A DNA stretch of 64,000 nucleotides from Clostridium pascui (GCF_016908015.1 NZ_JAFBDB010000001.1:1-64000), one strand, 5' to 3'. Shown: positions 1-9,042, counted from the first letter of the stretch. Numbers and translations: made by a program. The notes: generated by a model from the letters alone, not told the origin.

Positions 1-1875
1 AATTTTGTAAGTGTCACTTGGCGCATGGAAGGAGATACTTTAAAGTGTAAGCTTTACTTAAATGACAAGGCACCTAAAGAGGGAACTGTAGTAAACCCAG
101 TAGATTTCACAGGAGCAGTGACAGCCCTTGGAAGCAGTATAAAGGGAACTCAGCAGCTTAATGGAAGGCTTCAGCAGTTCAGCTTCAGCAAAGAACTTTT
201 AAATGATGAAGAAGTAACTTCACTATACAATGCTGGAAGACTAAGCAGTACAACTTCAGTAAGCATAAATTATGATGAGCTTGGAAGACTTAGATATAAG
301 TCAGTAAATCCAGAAGGTACAAGTTTTAAAACAAGTTACCAATATGAAACAGGTGAAAAATCAAATTCAACTACAACTAAGGTAAGTGAATTAGACAACA
401 ATGGACAAAAAATAGAATACAGCTATGATGATAATGGTAACATAGAAGTTATATCCTATATAAAAGCAATGTTTGAAGCAACAAAAATTTACTATACTTA
501 TAATGAGCTAAATGAGCTTATCCGTGAAGATAATGAGGTGCTTAATAAGACAATAAAGTACTCTTATGACGTGGGAGGAAACTTAATCAAAAAAGAGGAA
601 TTTGCGTATACTAGAGAAGTACCAGGGACTCCAACTAAAACCTACGAATATAAGTATGAAGACACCAATTGGAAGGATAAACTAACATCTTTTTATGACG
701 GTAAAGTGACTAAGCCAATAACCTATGATGCCATAGGAAATCCATTAACTTATGATGGATATACTTATACCTGGGAGCAGGGAAGACAGCTAAAATCCAT
801 GATAAAAGAAGGATCAAGCAGTTCCTTTAAATACAATGATTCAGGTATAAGAACAGAAAAAACAGTAGATGGAGTAACCACAAAATATTATCTAAATGGC
901 GATCAGGTTGCCTATGAAGATAATGGAACAGATAAAATTTACTACACCTATGATAGTGATGGCAGCCTTGTATCTATGAACTTAAATGGTGTAGAATATT
1001 ACTATATAAGAAACCTTCAAGGAGATATCATAGGCCTATTTGATAAGAATGGAACACAAGTGGTATCCTATACCTATGACACTTGGGGAAAACACGATGG
1101 TAAAGCCGAGTTAAAGGATGAAAATGGCAATATAGTTCAGCAAGGTGATATTAAAGGAACACTTGCATCAACTGTTGGAGTAAAAAATCCTTATAGATAT
1201 AGAGGGTATAGGTATGATACTGAAACTGGATTATACTATCTTCAGAGTAGGTATTACAATCCTGAGTGGAGTAGGTTTATTAATGCTGATGGAGAATTTG
1301 GAAATTTAGAAGAGTTGTTATCATTCAATTTATTTGCATATTGCCAAAATAATGCTGTAAATATGACTGATCTTAGTGGAAAATCTGCTTTATCTCTTGG
1401 TTTTATGGGCGAAGCCATTGCGTCCATAGTGACAACAATAAGTACAGTATTCACAGCTCCAGCAGTTACTGTAGCCGCAGTCATTTTAGCAACTGGTTTT
1501 TTGATATATGCAGGATATAATTACTATAAGGCAACAAATTCTGCTAAAAGTTCGAGTGCAAAGAAACAGAAAACTAGTAACCCTATTTCAAATTCTATGA
1601 AGAAGAGAATACCCAATAATAAATTAGAACCTCCACGTAAAAGAGGTGAACCTCCGAAAAGTAAGGAAGATGGATACTCAATTGAAATTCATCATAAAAA
1701 TCAAAGTCCTGAAGGGCCATTCGAAGAAATGACCCGCACTAATCATAGGTTAGGAGAAAATTTTAGAAAAAATCATCCTAATTTAGGAGAAAAGTCTTTA
1801 ATTAATAGAGATGAATTTGCAAAGCAAGTACGAAGATATTGGAAACAAGAATGGGATAGTGGAAGATGGAAATAA
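1..1875 (+). CDS. RHS repeat protein with C-terminal LHH-type nuclease toxin domain (5' end outside window)
   Basis: The frame is open from base 1, so the gene begins upstream of the window. What is visible is the end of a LamG-like domain (about the first 75 residues), YD/RHS repeats, and the RHS core with its PYRYRGYRYD and SRYYNPEWSRF signatures ending at DLSGK (about residue 450 counted from the ATG at 25). Past that point the protein is unlike its two neighbours. It has one hydrophobic segment, then a basic C-terminus with IEIHHKNQSPEGPF and a later H in TRTNHRLG. This pattern fits the LHH group of HNH/EndoVII nucleases, so a DNase toxin released from the RHS shell is the likely role. 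A CbrC-family gene, the probable immunity partner, follows 58 bp later. The RHS call is certain; the nuclease subtype is from memory of the family. Confidence 0.85.
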   Translation, partial: NFVSVTWRMEGDTLKCKLYLNDKAPKEGTVVNPVDFTGAVTALGSSIKGTQQLNGRLQQFSFSKELLNDEEVTSLYNAGRLSSTTSVSINYDELGRLRYKSVNPEGTSFKTSYQYETGEKSNSTTTKVSELDNNGQKIEYSYDDNGNIEVISYIKAMFEATKIYYTYNELNELIREDNEVLNKTIKYSYDVGGNLIKKEEFAYTREVPGTPTKTYEYKYEDTNWKDKLTSFYDGKVTKPITYDAIGNPLTYDGYTYTWEQGRQLKSMIKEGSSSSFKYNDSGIRTEKTVDGVTTKYYLNGDQVAYEDNGTDKIYYTYDSDGSLVSMNLNGVEYYYIRNLQGDIIGLFDKNGTQVVSYTYDTWGKHDGKAELKDENGNIVQQGDIKGTLASTVGVKNPYRYRGYRYDTETGLYYLQSRYYNPEWSRFINADGEFGNLEELLSFNLFAYCQNNAVNMTDLSGKSALSLGFMGEAIASIVTTISTVFTAPAVTVAAVILATGFLIYAGYNYYKATNSAKSSSAKKQKTSNPISNSMKKRIPNNKLEPPRKRGEPPKSKEDGYSIEIHHKNQSPEGPFEEMTRTNHRLGENFRKNHPNLGEKSLINRDEFAKQVRRYWKQEWDSGRWK

Positions 1876-1933
1876 AGTTTAAGTTGTTCAAAATCAAATG
1901 TTTGGATATAATATAAAAGGAGTTGATAATTAA

Positions 1934-2500
1934 ATGAAATATAAATTTAAGTATTTTGAAGAACCACTAAAATATGCAAGATTCTCAGATGAGCCTTGTG
2001 ACAACTGTGGAAGTACAAATTTGTGCTTAAATGGTACATATTTTGATAGTTCGGAAGATGACATTGAATCAATTTGTTTAGAGTGTTTAGTTAAAGGAGA
2101 AATTAAAGTTGAGCTACCTAGTTTTTTAGTTGAAAGACTACATGATCAAATAAAATTAAAGTATCAACATATTAGTTCATATGAAATCCAAGAAAAAGTT
2201 AATAGAATACTTGAGGAGTTATCAAAAACCCCCCCAGTACCATGGTTACAATTCAATGATTGGCCAGTTTGTTGTGGGGATTTTATGAGGTATATAGGCG
2301 AATGGGGAAAAGAAGAGTTTAATTTTAACTCTCATGATGGTAATGGAAAAGAGTATCTTTTTAAGTTATTAGATGTTTCATTTCAAAATCAAATTGAAGA
2401 TTTTGAGCAATTTTGGAATGAAATAGGAGAATATAGTATAGTTTTTGTTTTTGAATGTATGGAATGTGAGAAACGTATAGCAATAGTACAAAGTTATTAG
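1934..2500 (+). CDS. CbrC/UPF0167-family protein, probable immunity protein
   Basis: A 188-aa soluble protein with AAAGGAGTTG as ribosome binding site. It has cysteine pairs in CDNCGSTNLC and CLECL, the family-like stretch PVCCGDFMRYIGEWG near residue 115, and a final CMEC pair, as expected of the cysteine-rich CbrC/UPF0167 family. E. coli CbrC is known for tolerance to colicin E2, itself an HNH DNase. Position directly behind an RHS toxin with an HNH-like domain makes it the likely cognate immunity protein. The family assignment is by motif recall; the immunity role is inferred from position. Confidence 0.65.
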   Translation: MKYKFKYFEEPLKYARFSDEPCDNCGSTNLCLNGTYFDSSEDDIESICLECLVKGEIKVELPSFLVERLHDQIKLKYQHISSYEIQEKVNRILEELSKTPPVPWLQFNDWPVCCGDFMRYIGEWGKEEFNFNSHDGNGKEYLFKLLDVSFQNQIEDFEQFWNEIGEYSIVFVFECMECEKRIAIVQSY

Positions 2501-2528
2501 TAGTTAGCTTAAATAATATATCAATTAA

Positions 2529-2663
2529 TTCTATCTTATTCTGAGTTATGATAACGAATATATGATATTAAGATTTAATAAGGTTAGAATTGAAGATGAG
2601 TATTACCTTTCATTAGATTTGTATAGCTATACTGATGAAGCAATATTAGTAATTGACATTTGA
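2529..2663 (+). pseudogene. remnant of an immunity-like gene
   Basis: The frame is open from 2529 to a TGA at 2661-2663 and gives about 44 residues, including ILRFNKVRIEDEYYLSL and ending TDEAILVIDI. There is no ribosome binding site and no convincing start; an internal ATG lies near 2562. The pattern of alternating hydrophobic and acidic residues resembles the middle of the 136-aa protein encoded at 8035, so this may be the tail of a lost immunity gene whose toxin was removed with the adjacent IS insertion. That relationship is only a visual impression. Confidence 0.3.
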
Positions 2664-2782
2664 TGTAAAGGGACATGGATACGTAAGTACAGTAAAGCTC
2701 TTTCTTATTATTGACATTTTAAAACTCTTCAGTGTTTAGGTTAAACTAGTGATAAAGCGTAACATATTATAATATGGTATAC

Positions 2783-3029
2783 TGGAGTTGTCCAGATTTT
2801 GTAGACACAAGGTTAAGTGAATTTTATGAATTCAATTCTTAGAATTGAGATAGAGAGATATATACCAACGAAGGATGTATTTTCTTAGTATTATAAATAT
2901 ATTCCAATATACTTAAAGATTTCTTTTTGAGCTTGTTCAGGTGACTCGTAATGGGTATCCCGAATAAGCTCTCTTTTTATAGTAATATAGAAGGATTTCA
3001 TTACTGCATTGTCATAAGGATTCCCTTAG
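2783..3029 (-). mobile_element. decayed 3' end of an IS3-family element
   Basis: The minus strand encodes GNPYDNAVMKSFYITIKREL, the conserved end of the IS3-family OrfB (DDE) transposase. After one frameshift near 2885 it continues YNTKKIHPSLVYISLSQF with a stop at 2841-2839. Beyond the stop, 2783-2815 holds an IS-end-like sequence (TGTCTACAAAATCTGG on the minus strand). Everything upstream of the GNPYDNA motif is missing, and the fragment abuts the RHS sequence that opens at 3030. It is inactive but marks a recombination junction between toxin cassettes 1 and 2. Confidence 0.75.
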
Positions 3030-5339
3030 GGAAAATGGATAAGAATTAGTAAGTCTTTAACAGCTCCAGCAGGTACAAAAAAGATAAGGGTAGTTGTTCG
3101 TGCTCAGGTAAAGGATGAGTTTGTTGTTCGTTTTGATGGAGTGCAGCTTGAAGAAAAAAGCTTCATATCAGCTTATACCGAAGGTACTCTCCAGCCTTCA
3201 AAAGTGCTTTATGATTTAGGAATGAATAAAGCATCTGGAACCATGAGTGTTTGGTTTAATACTTCACAAAATGGTACTACAAGACATATTATAGGAAATC
3301 AAAAGGATACAGCACAGTTATTTAATGTATATTTAGATTCAAGCAACAGGTTAAATCTTTCAATAATAGACAATGGAGTATTTAGGAATGTAATCACCCT
3401 GACGGATGTTGTAGAAAAGGATAAATGGAATTTTGTAAGTGTTACTTGGCGCATGGAAGGGGATACTTTAAAGTGTAAGCTTTACTTAAATGACAAGGCA
3501 CCTAAAGAGGGAACTGTAGTAAACCCAGTAGATTTTACAGGAGCAGTGACAGCCCTTGGAAGCAGTATAAAGGGAACTCAGCAGCTTAATGGAAGGCTTC
3601 AGCAGTTCAGTTTCAGTAAAGAACTTTTAAATGACGAAGAAGTAGCTTCACTATATAATGCTGGAAGACTAAGCAGTACAACTTCAGTTAGTATAAATTA
3701 TGATGAGCTTGGAAGACTTAGGTATAAGTCAATAAATCCAGAAGGTACAAGTTTTAAAACAAGTTACCAATATGAAACAGGTGAAAAATCAAATTCAACT
3801 ACAACTAAGGTAAGTGAATTAGACAACAATGGACAAAAAATAGAATACAGTTATGATGATAATGGTAACATAGAAGTTATATCCTATATAAAAGCAATGT
3901 TTGAAGCAACAAAAATTTACTATACTTATAATGAGCTAAATGAGCTTATCCGTGAAGATAATGAGGTGCTTAATAAGACAATAAAGTACTCATATGATGT
4001 TGGAGGAAACTTAATCAAAAAAGAGGAATTTGCGTATACTAGAGAAGTACCAGGGACTCCAACTAAAACCTACGAATATAAGTATGAAGACACCAATTGG
4101 AAGGATAAACTAACATCTTTTTATGACGGTAAAGTGACTAAGCCAATAACCTATGATGCCATAGGAAATCCATTAACTTATGATGGATATACTTATACCT
4201 GGGAGCAGGGAAGACAGCTAAAATCCATGATAAAAGAAGGATCAAGCAGTTCCTTTAAATACAATGATTCAGGTATAAGAACAGAAAAAACAGTAGATGG
4301 AGTAACCACAAAATATTATCTAAATGGCGATCAGGTTGCCTATGAAGATAATGGAACAGATAAAATTTACTACACCTATGATAGTGATGGCAGCCTTGTA
4401 TCCATGAACTTAAATGGTGTAGAATATTACTATATAAGAAACCTTCAAGGAGATATTATAGGCTTATTTGATAAGAATGGAACTCAAGTTGTATCCTATA
4501 CCTATGATACTTGGGGAAAACATGATGGTAAAGCCGAGTTAAAGGATGAAAATGGCAATGTAATTCAGCAAGGCGACATTAAAGGAACATTGGCATCAAC
4601 TGTTGGAGTGAAGAATCCTTATAGATATAGAGGATATAGGTATGATAGTGAGACAGGGTTGTACTATTTACAGAGTAGGTACTATAATTCGGAGTGGGGT
4701 AGGTTTATTAATGCGGACTCTTTAGGTGGAGAAGTCGGAGGCTTACTATCACATAATATATTTGCTTATTGCAAAAATGAACCTGTTAATAATGAAGATC
4801 CTAGCGGACAAGCTTCTGTTAGTAATGGGTTCAGAATTTTATATGGTTTTGCAATGGCTATGACAGCAGCTCTTAGCACTGTAATTTTAGGAACACAGAA
4901 TAGAATCGACTCAATTTCTTCAGCATCTGCAGTAGTTAATACATATACCGATAATGAAGATAAAAATAGGGGTCCGGTATATGTACGACCACCCAAAAAT
5001 GCTAGTTTAGATGAAATAAATCAAACTAAAAATTATGTCAATGGATGCAATAAAGCATTAAAAGCAGGATATTTATCGCCAACAGGTAAAGTTCCTACAA
5101 AAGGATCGCTACGAAATGCCGCAAGTAGGGCTGCTGATTTAGAAAGAATGAGAGCTAAAAAATTAGGTAATCCATATGCTGGGCATGTTGGGCATGTTCC
5201 GGATACTACATGGACAGGCAAAGCAGAACCCTATATGTGGATGGATTTGTCACCTAAAGTTAATACAAGTTTAGGGGGGCAAACTAATGCTTATCCTGCT
5301 GGATATAAACCAACTATTTTTATTTTTGTACCAAACTAG
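3030..5339 (+). CDS. orphan RHS cassette 2, 5'-truncated, with an unassigned C-terminal toxin domain
   Basis: The reading frame is open from 3030, directly after the IS remnant, and already codes for RHS ectodomain sequence (GKWIRISKSLTAPAGTKK) before the first ATG at 3141. The front of the gene is therefore lost rather than starting there. A LamG-like domain (about residues 20-170 from the ATG), YD repeats and the RHS core are nearly identical to the first gene up to DPSGQ at about 4811. The last 178 residues are unique: a hydrophobic segment, then a basic region with GHVGHVPDTTWTG and DLSPKVNTSLGGQ. The spaced histidines suggest a nuclease but I cannot name the family. A SUKH immunity gene follows. 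No start signal is visible, so it is probably silent unless recombined onto a complete RHS gene. Confidence 0.75.
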   Translation, partial: GKWIRISKSLTAPAGTKKIRVVVRAQVKDEFVVRFDGVQLEEKSFISAYTEGTLQPSKVLYDLGMNKASGTMSVWFNTSQNGTTRHIIGNQKDTAQLFNVYLDSSNRLNLSIIDNGVFRNVITLTDVVEKDKWNFVSVTWRMEGDTLKCKLYLNDKAPKEGTVVNPVDFTGAVTALGSSIKGTQQLNGRLQQFSFSKELLNDEEVASLYNAGRLSSTTSVSINYDELGRLRYKSINPEGTSFKTSYQYETGEKSNSTTTKVSELDNNGQKIEYSYDDNGNIEVISYIKAMFEATKIYYTYNELNELIREDNEVLNKTIKYSYDVGGNLIKKEEFAYTREVPGTPTKTYEYKYEDTNWKDKLTSFYDGKVTKPITYDAIGNPLTYDGYTYTWEQGRQLKSMIKEGSSSSFKYNDSGIRTEKTVDGVTTKYYLNGDQVAYEDNGTDKIYYTYDSDGSLVSMNLNGVEYYYIRNLQGDIIGLFDKNGTQVVSYTYDTWGKHDGKAELKDENGNVIQQGDIKGTLASTVGVKNPYRYRGYRYDSETGLYYLQSRYYNSEWGRFINADSLGGEVGGLLSHNIFAYCKNEPVNNEDPSGQASVSNGFRILYGFAMAMTAALSTVILGTQNRIDSISSASAVVNTYTDNEDKNRGPVYVRPPKNASLDEINQTKNYVNGCNKALKAGYLSPTGKVPTKGSLRNAASRAADLERMRAKKLGNPYAGHVGHVPDTTWTGKAEPYMWMDLSPKVNTSLGGQTNAYPAGYKPTIFIFVPN

Positions 5340-5373
5340 TGTGAATTTGTTTAATAAATAGGAGGAGTAGTCA

Positions 5374-5901
5374 ATGAAAGAATATTGGCAAGGACAAATA
5401 AAAACTATGATTCAAGTAAAACAAGATTTAGAAAAATATGATCAAGAGGGATTATATGAGCAATACAGACCTGAGAATGGCGCAACTGAAGAAGAAATTA
5501 GAATTGTAGAAAGAAGTTTAGGATTTACACTCGATGAACAATATAGAGATTTTTTGAAACATGCAAATGGTTGGAAGAATTTTAATCATACAATATCTTT
5601 ATTTGGAACTACTCAACTATTTGATTTAGGTTTAATGGGATATGTAAATAAATTGCTTAACGAATGTTGGGAAGAAATTGAAGAAACAATAGGTTTTACT
5701 AAAGATGAATTGTTACCTATTGCAGCAACTAGTGAGAATACAGATGTATTTTTAATTTCAAAACCAAGTACACGTCAATCAGGTGTTGTAATTTGGATTG
5801 CTGGTTATGAGATAGAAAGATATAAGGATTTTAAAGATTTTTTTTCTGCAATGATTGTTTATAATCGTGAAGATGTAGAGTATTTTAAAAGCTTAGAATA
5901 G
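5374..5901 (+). CDS. SMI1/KNR4 (SUKH) family immunity protein
   Basis: A 175-aa soluble acidic protein with AGGAGGAG ahead of the ATG. It carries the SUKH signature: GATEEEIRIVERSLGFTL near residue 37, then YRDFLKHANGW, then a later PIAATSENTDVFLIS strand and a C-terminal YKDFKDFFSAM. SUKH proteins are typical immunity partners of contact-dependent and RHS nuclease toxins. It begins 34 bp after the cassette 2 toxin, the standard toxin-immunity order. The family is fairly sure; the partner assignment follows from position. Confidence 0.8.
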   Translation: MKEYWQGQIKTMIQVKQDLEKYDQEGLYEQYRPENGATEEEIRIVERSLGFTLDEQYRDFLKHANGWKNFNHTISLFGTTQLFDLGLMGYVNKLLNECWEEIEETIGFTKDELLPIAATSENTDVFLISKPSTRQSGVVIWIAGYEIERYKDFKDFFSAMIVYNREDVEYFKSLE

Positions 5902-5940
5902 ATTAACTTTCTAGCTGAATATATAAAAATATTAACAATT

Positions 5941-6016
5941 GGGCACTAGGGCTTAGAAGTTTAGAAACTTGCATCACAAGATTTTAAACACTCTATAACC
6001 TTAGTGCCTTTCTTTT
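5941..6016 (+). terminator. possible terminator after the SUKH gene
   Basis: GGCACTA (5942-5948) pairs with TAGTGCC (6002-6008), followed by TTTCTTTT. The intervening loop is long, so this may instead be the edge of a recombination module. It lies just before the point where RHS homology resumes (about 6055). Confidence 0.35.
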
Positions 6017-6018
6017 AA

Positions 6019-8019
6019 TCTAATGGCAATAACATTAATACAAGTAATGGAATAGATTCAAGCAACAGGTTAAATCTTTCAATAATAGACAATGGAGTAT
6101 TTAGGAATGTAATCACCCTGACGGATGTTGTAGAAAAGGATAAATGGAATTTTGTAAGTGTTACTTGGCGCATGGAAGGGGATACTTTAAAGTGTAAGCT
6201 TTACTTAAATGACAAGGCACCTAAAGAGGGAACTGTAGTAAACCCAGTAGATTTCGCAGGAGCAGTGACAGCCCTTGGAAGCAGTATAAAGGGAACTCAG
6301 CAGCTTAATGGAAGGCTTCAGCAGTTCAGCTTCAGCAAAGAACTTTTAAATGATGAAGAAGTAACTTCACTATACAATGCTGGAAGACTAAGCAGTACAA
6401 CTTCAGTAAGTATAAATTATGATGAGCTTGGAAGACTCAGGTATAAGTCAATAAATCCAGAAGGTACAAGCTTTAAAACAAGTTACCAATATGAAACAGG
6501 TGAAAAATCAAATTCAACTACAACTAAAGTAAGTGAATTAGACAACAATGGACAAAAAATAGAATACAGCTATGATGATAATGGTAACATAGAAGTTATA
6601 TCCTATATAAAAGCAATGTTTGAAGCAACAAAAATTTACTATACTTATAATGAGCTAAATGAGCTTATCCGTGAAGATAATGAGGTGCTTAATAAGACTA
6701 TAAAGTACTCTTATGACGTGGGAGGAAACTTAAGCAAAAAAGAGGAATTTGCGTACACTAGAGAAGTACCCCAAACTCCAACTAAAACCTATGAATATAA
6801 GTATGAAGACACCAATTGGAAGGATAAACTTACAAGTTTTAATGGAAAGTCAATAACCTATGATGCCATAGGAAATCCATTAACTTATGATGGATATACT
6901 TATACCTGGGAGCAGGGGAGACAGCTAAAATCCATGACCAAAGAAGGATCAAGCATTTCCTTTAAATATAATGATTCAGGTATAAGAACAGAAAAAACAG
7001 CAGATGGAGTAACCACAAAATATTATCTAAATGGTGACCAGGTTGCCTATGAAGATAATGGGACAGATAAAATTTACTACACCTATGATAGTGATGGCAG
7101 CCTTGTATCCATGAACTTAAATGGTGTAGAATATTACTATATAAGAAACCTTCAAGGAGATATCATAGGCCTATTTGATAAGAATGGAACACAAGTGGTA
7201 TCCTATACCTATGACACTTGGGGAAAACACGATGGTAAGGCCGAGTTAAAGGATGAAAACGGCACTATAATTCAGCAAGGTGACATTAAAGGAACACTTG
7301 CATCAACTGTTGGGGTGAAGAATCCTTATAGATATAGAGGATATAGGTATGATACGGAGACAGGGTTGTACTATTTAAATTCTAGATATTATAATCCTGA
7401 AATGGGCAGATTTATTAATGCGGACGGATATCTTGGTATTACTGGAGAATTGCTATCATTTAATATGTTTGCATACTGTAGTAACAACCCAGTAAATAGG
7501 GTTGACCCTAGCGGGCAATCTTGGCTAGGTGCGGCTGCAGTTGCAGCAGTAGCTGTTTTGACAGTGGTTGCTATTGCTGATGTAGCAATACAAGAGTATA
7601 GAAATCATCATGTAACGTATACGTCGGACAATGATAGTAGCAAATCTCAAGTCAAACCTGGAAAAACTAAGAGGAATACTTCAGCTTCATCTAATAAAAG
7701 TAAAGTTACTGATCCGAGAACTGGAAAAGAGGTTGGAAGATTCGTTGCGGATGATAAGGGAAATGTTATGGTTGAGCCAGTTGGCGGCAAGACAGTTCCA
7801 GCGGGAAGAGGTGGTGTTGATACTCATACAACTTACCCGAACGGCTCAAGCTATCAAAGACTTAATCCACAAGGACATCTAAAAGATCCAACTCCACATG
7901 GACATGGGCATTTACCCGGCAAAGGACCTGGAATGAAGGGGCAAGGCCAGTCAATTGATGTATACGTAAATCCAGTAAACCTTTGGGATCCAGCTGCACA
8001 TTGGAAAATTTATAAATAG
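6019..8019 (+). CDS. orphan RHS cassette 3, 5'-truncated, with Ntox24-like C-terminal toxin domain
   Basis: The open frame starts at 6019, but homology to the other cassettes begins only at about 6055 (DSSNRLNLS), and the first ATG (6172) is internal to the LamG-like domain. No ribosome binding site is present, so this is another displaced tail. The RHS core is nearly identical to the others apart from a four-residue deletion (SFNGKSITYD). After DPSGQ at about 7518 come an alanine-rich membrane segment and a unique domain with VGRFVADDKGNVMVEP, AGRGGVDTHTTYPNGS and PTPHGHGHLPGKGPGMKGQG. I recall this as polymorphic toxin type 24 (Ntox24), a predicted RNase; the GHGH motif would be central. 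Its presumed immunity gene begins 15 bp downstream. Confidence 0.75.
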   Translation, partial: SNGNNINTSNGIDSSNRLNLSIIDNGVFRNVITLTDVVEKDKWNFVSVTWRMEGDTLKCKLYLNDKAPKEGTVVNPVDFAGAVTALGSSIKGTQQLNGRLQQFSFSKELLNDEEVTSLYNAGRLSSTTSVSINYDELGRLRYKSINPEGTSFKTSYQYETGEKSNSTTTKVSELDNNGQKIEYSYDDNGNIEVISYIKAMFEATKIYYTYNELNELIREDNEVLNKTIKYSYDVGGNLSKKEEFAYTREVPQTPTKTYEYKYEDTNWKDKLTSFNGKSITYDAIGNPLTYDGYTYTWEQGRQLKSMTKEGSSISFKYNDSGIRTEKTADGVTTKYYLNGDQVAYEDNGTDKIYYTYDSDGSLVSMNLNGVEYYYIRNLQGDIIGLFDKNGTQVVSYTYDTWGKHDGKAELKDENGTIIQQGDIKGTLASTVGVKNPYRYRGYRYDTETGLYYLNSRYYNPEMGRFINADGYLGITGELLSFNMFAYCSNNPVNRVDPSGQSWLGAAAVAAVAVLTVVAIADVAIQEYRNHHVTYTSDNDSSKSQVKPGKTKRNTSASSNKSKVTDPRTGKEVGRFVADDKGNVMVEPVGGKTVPAGRGGVDTHTTYPNGSSYQRLNPQGHLKDPTPHGHGHLPGKGPGMKGQGQSIDVYVNPVNLWDPAAHWKIYK

Positions 8020-8034
8020 ATAGGAGAGACTAAA

Positions 8035-8445
8035 GTGAATCCAAAAGAATTTGTTAATACAATTTATCTTGGTGATAGGTTCTGTAAGAGCATATTAATT
8101 GATGGATATTCACAAACCGTAAAAATTCAAGTTAATATGATTTCAAGGACACGAAGTATTTCTGGGGATTGGGAATATTATAATGATGAAAATATAGATA
8201 ATGGTCTTATAGTATTTACTGAAGTTGATTCAATCATGCTTGAGCCAAATGGCCTATTGCCAAATGATGCAATAGAATTTGAGAATGTAAAAATTGTAGA
8301 TGGAGAAGATAATAAATTCATTTTTGAATTATCTGCTGCTTCTTGTAATTGTCAAGGAGATTATGAATATGGTTTAATTAGGATTATAGCAAAAGGAATA
8401 CACTTAGAGGATCCAACTAATCCTGAAATAAGAATTACAGAGTAA
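8035..8445 (+). CDS. probable immunity protein of cassette 3
   Basis: A 136-aa protein starting at GTG with TAGGAGAG eight bases upstream. It is acidic, predicted mostly beta, and has no signal peptide or membrane segment. Visible features are ILIDGYSQTVKIQVN near the start, SISGDWEYYNDENID, and a cysteine pair in AASCNCQGDYEYG. I do not recognise the family with certainty; similar small proteins follow type 24 toxins. The 15-bp gap to the RHS stop indicates translational linkage and an immunity role. Confidence 0.6.
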   Translation: MNPKEFVNTIYLGDRFCKSILIDGYSQTVKIQVNMISRTRSISGDWEYYNDENIDNGLIVFTEVDSIMLEPNGLLPNDAIEFENVKIVDGEDNKFIFELSAASCNCQGDYEYGLIRIIAKGIHLEDPTNPEIRITE

Positions 8446-8512
8446 TTAGCAAATATTGATAAAAGGCAGAGATGTAATTAGAATTCTGAAGTGAGATAAG
8501 ATAAAATTGTTC

Positions 8513-8541
8513 CCACCGCATTTCTTGCGGTGGAGTTTTTT
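8513..8541 (+). terminator. intrinsic terminator after the RHS-immunity block
   Basis: CCACCGC (8513-8519) pairs perfectly with GCGGTGG (8527-8533) and is followed by GTTTTTTT. It closes the third toxin-immunity module. Confidence 0.85.
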
Positions 8542-8606
8542 TATCGCAACAAAGCAAAAATCAAATATATATCATAAAGAGTAACAGAGTTTAAAGGAGA
8601 AATAAA

Positions 8607-8972
8607 ATGTATCTTAGAGAAATACAGTTAAGTTTGCCATATAGGGAAAGACCAGAGATTCTAAAGGAGATAATGAGCCAACATAATTGTGCTTATGAGA
8701 AAGCTATAGAAATTGATTATGATAATAATTGGATGATTGGAGTTAGGCAGAGATTTGAATTAGAAACTAGATGTATTGCTGCTATGTTTACGAGATTGCT
8801 TGGCAAATATAAAACTAAGAATAGTTCTAAAATACTCATTGAGTGTATTGAGAAAGAACCTGAAACAGTTTATCCTTGTTATAGAGGCAGTTGTGCGGGA
8901 ATAGGCTTAGTTAGGTATGAACTAGACTATGTTAAGTTCTTCAATAAGAAGAACTATGAGAAAAACAAATAA
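8607..8972 (+). CDS. hypothetical protein, 121 aa
   Basis: The gene has AAAGGAGAAATAAA before ATG. The product is soluble and mixed-charge, with four cysteines, two of them in YPCYRGSCAGIG near the end, and a basic tail (FFNKKNYEKNK). I recognise no family. Its place directly after the RHS module makes an extra immunity gene possible, but nothing in the protein itself shows that. Confidence 0.6.
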   Translation: MYLREIQLSLPYRERPEILKEIMSQHNCAYEKAIEIDYDNNWMIGVRQRFELETRCIAAMFTRLLGKYKTKNSSKILIECIEKEPETVYPCYRGSCAGIGLVRYELDYVKFFNKKNYEKNK

Positions 8973-9042
8973 TATTACAAATAATTAAAGAAAGCCTTTT
9001 TACCAATATACTAAATCCTAAACAGAAAGTGAGGCTTTTTAG

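Noticed and set aside
7631-7882. 83-aa frame inside the third RHS tail
   Set aside because: Overlaps the toxin domain in another frame; no ribosome binding site; the main frame carries the recognisable motifs.
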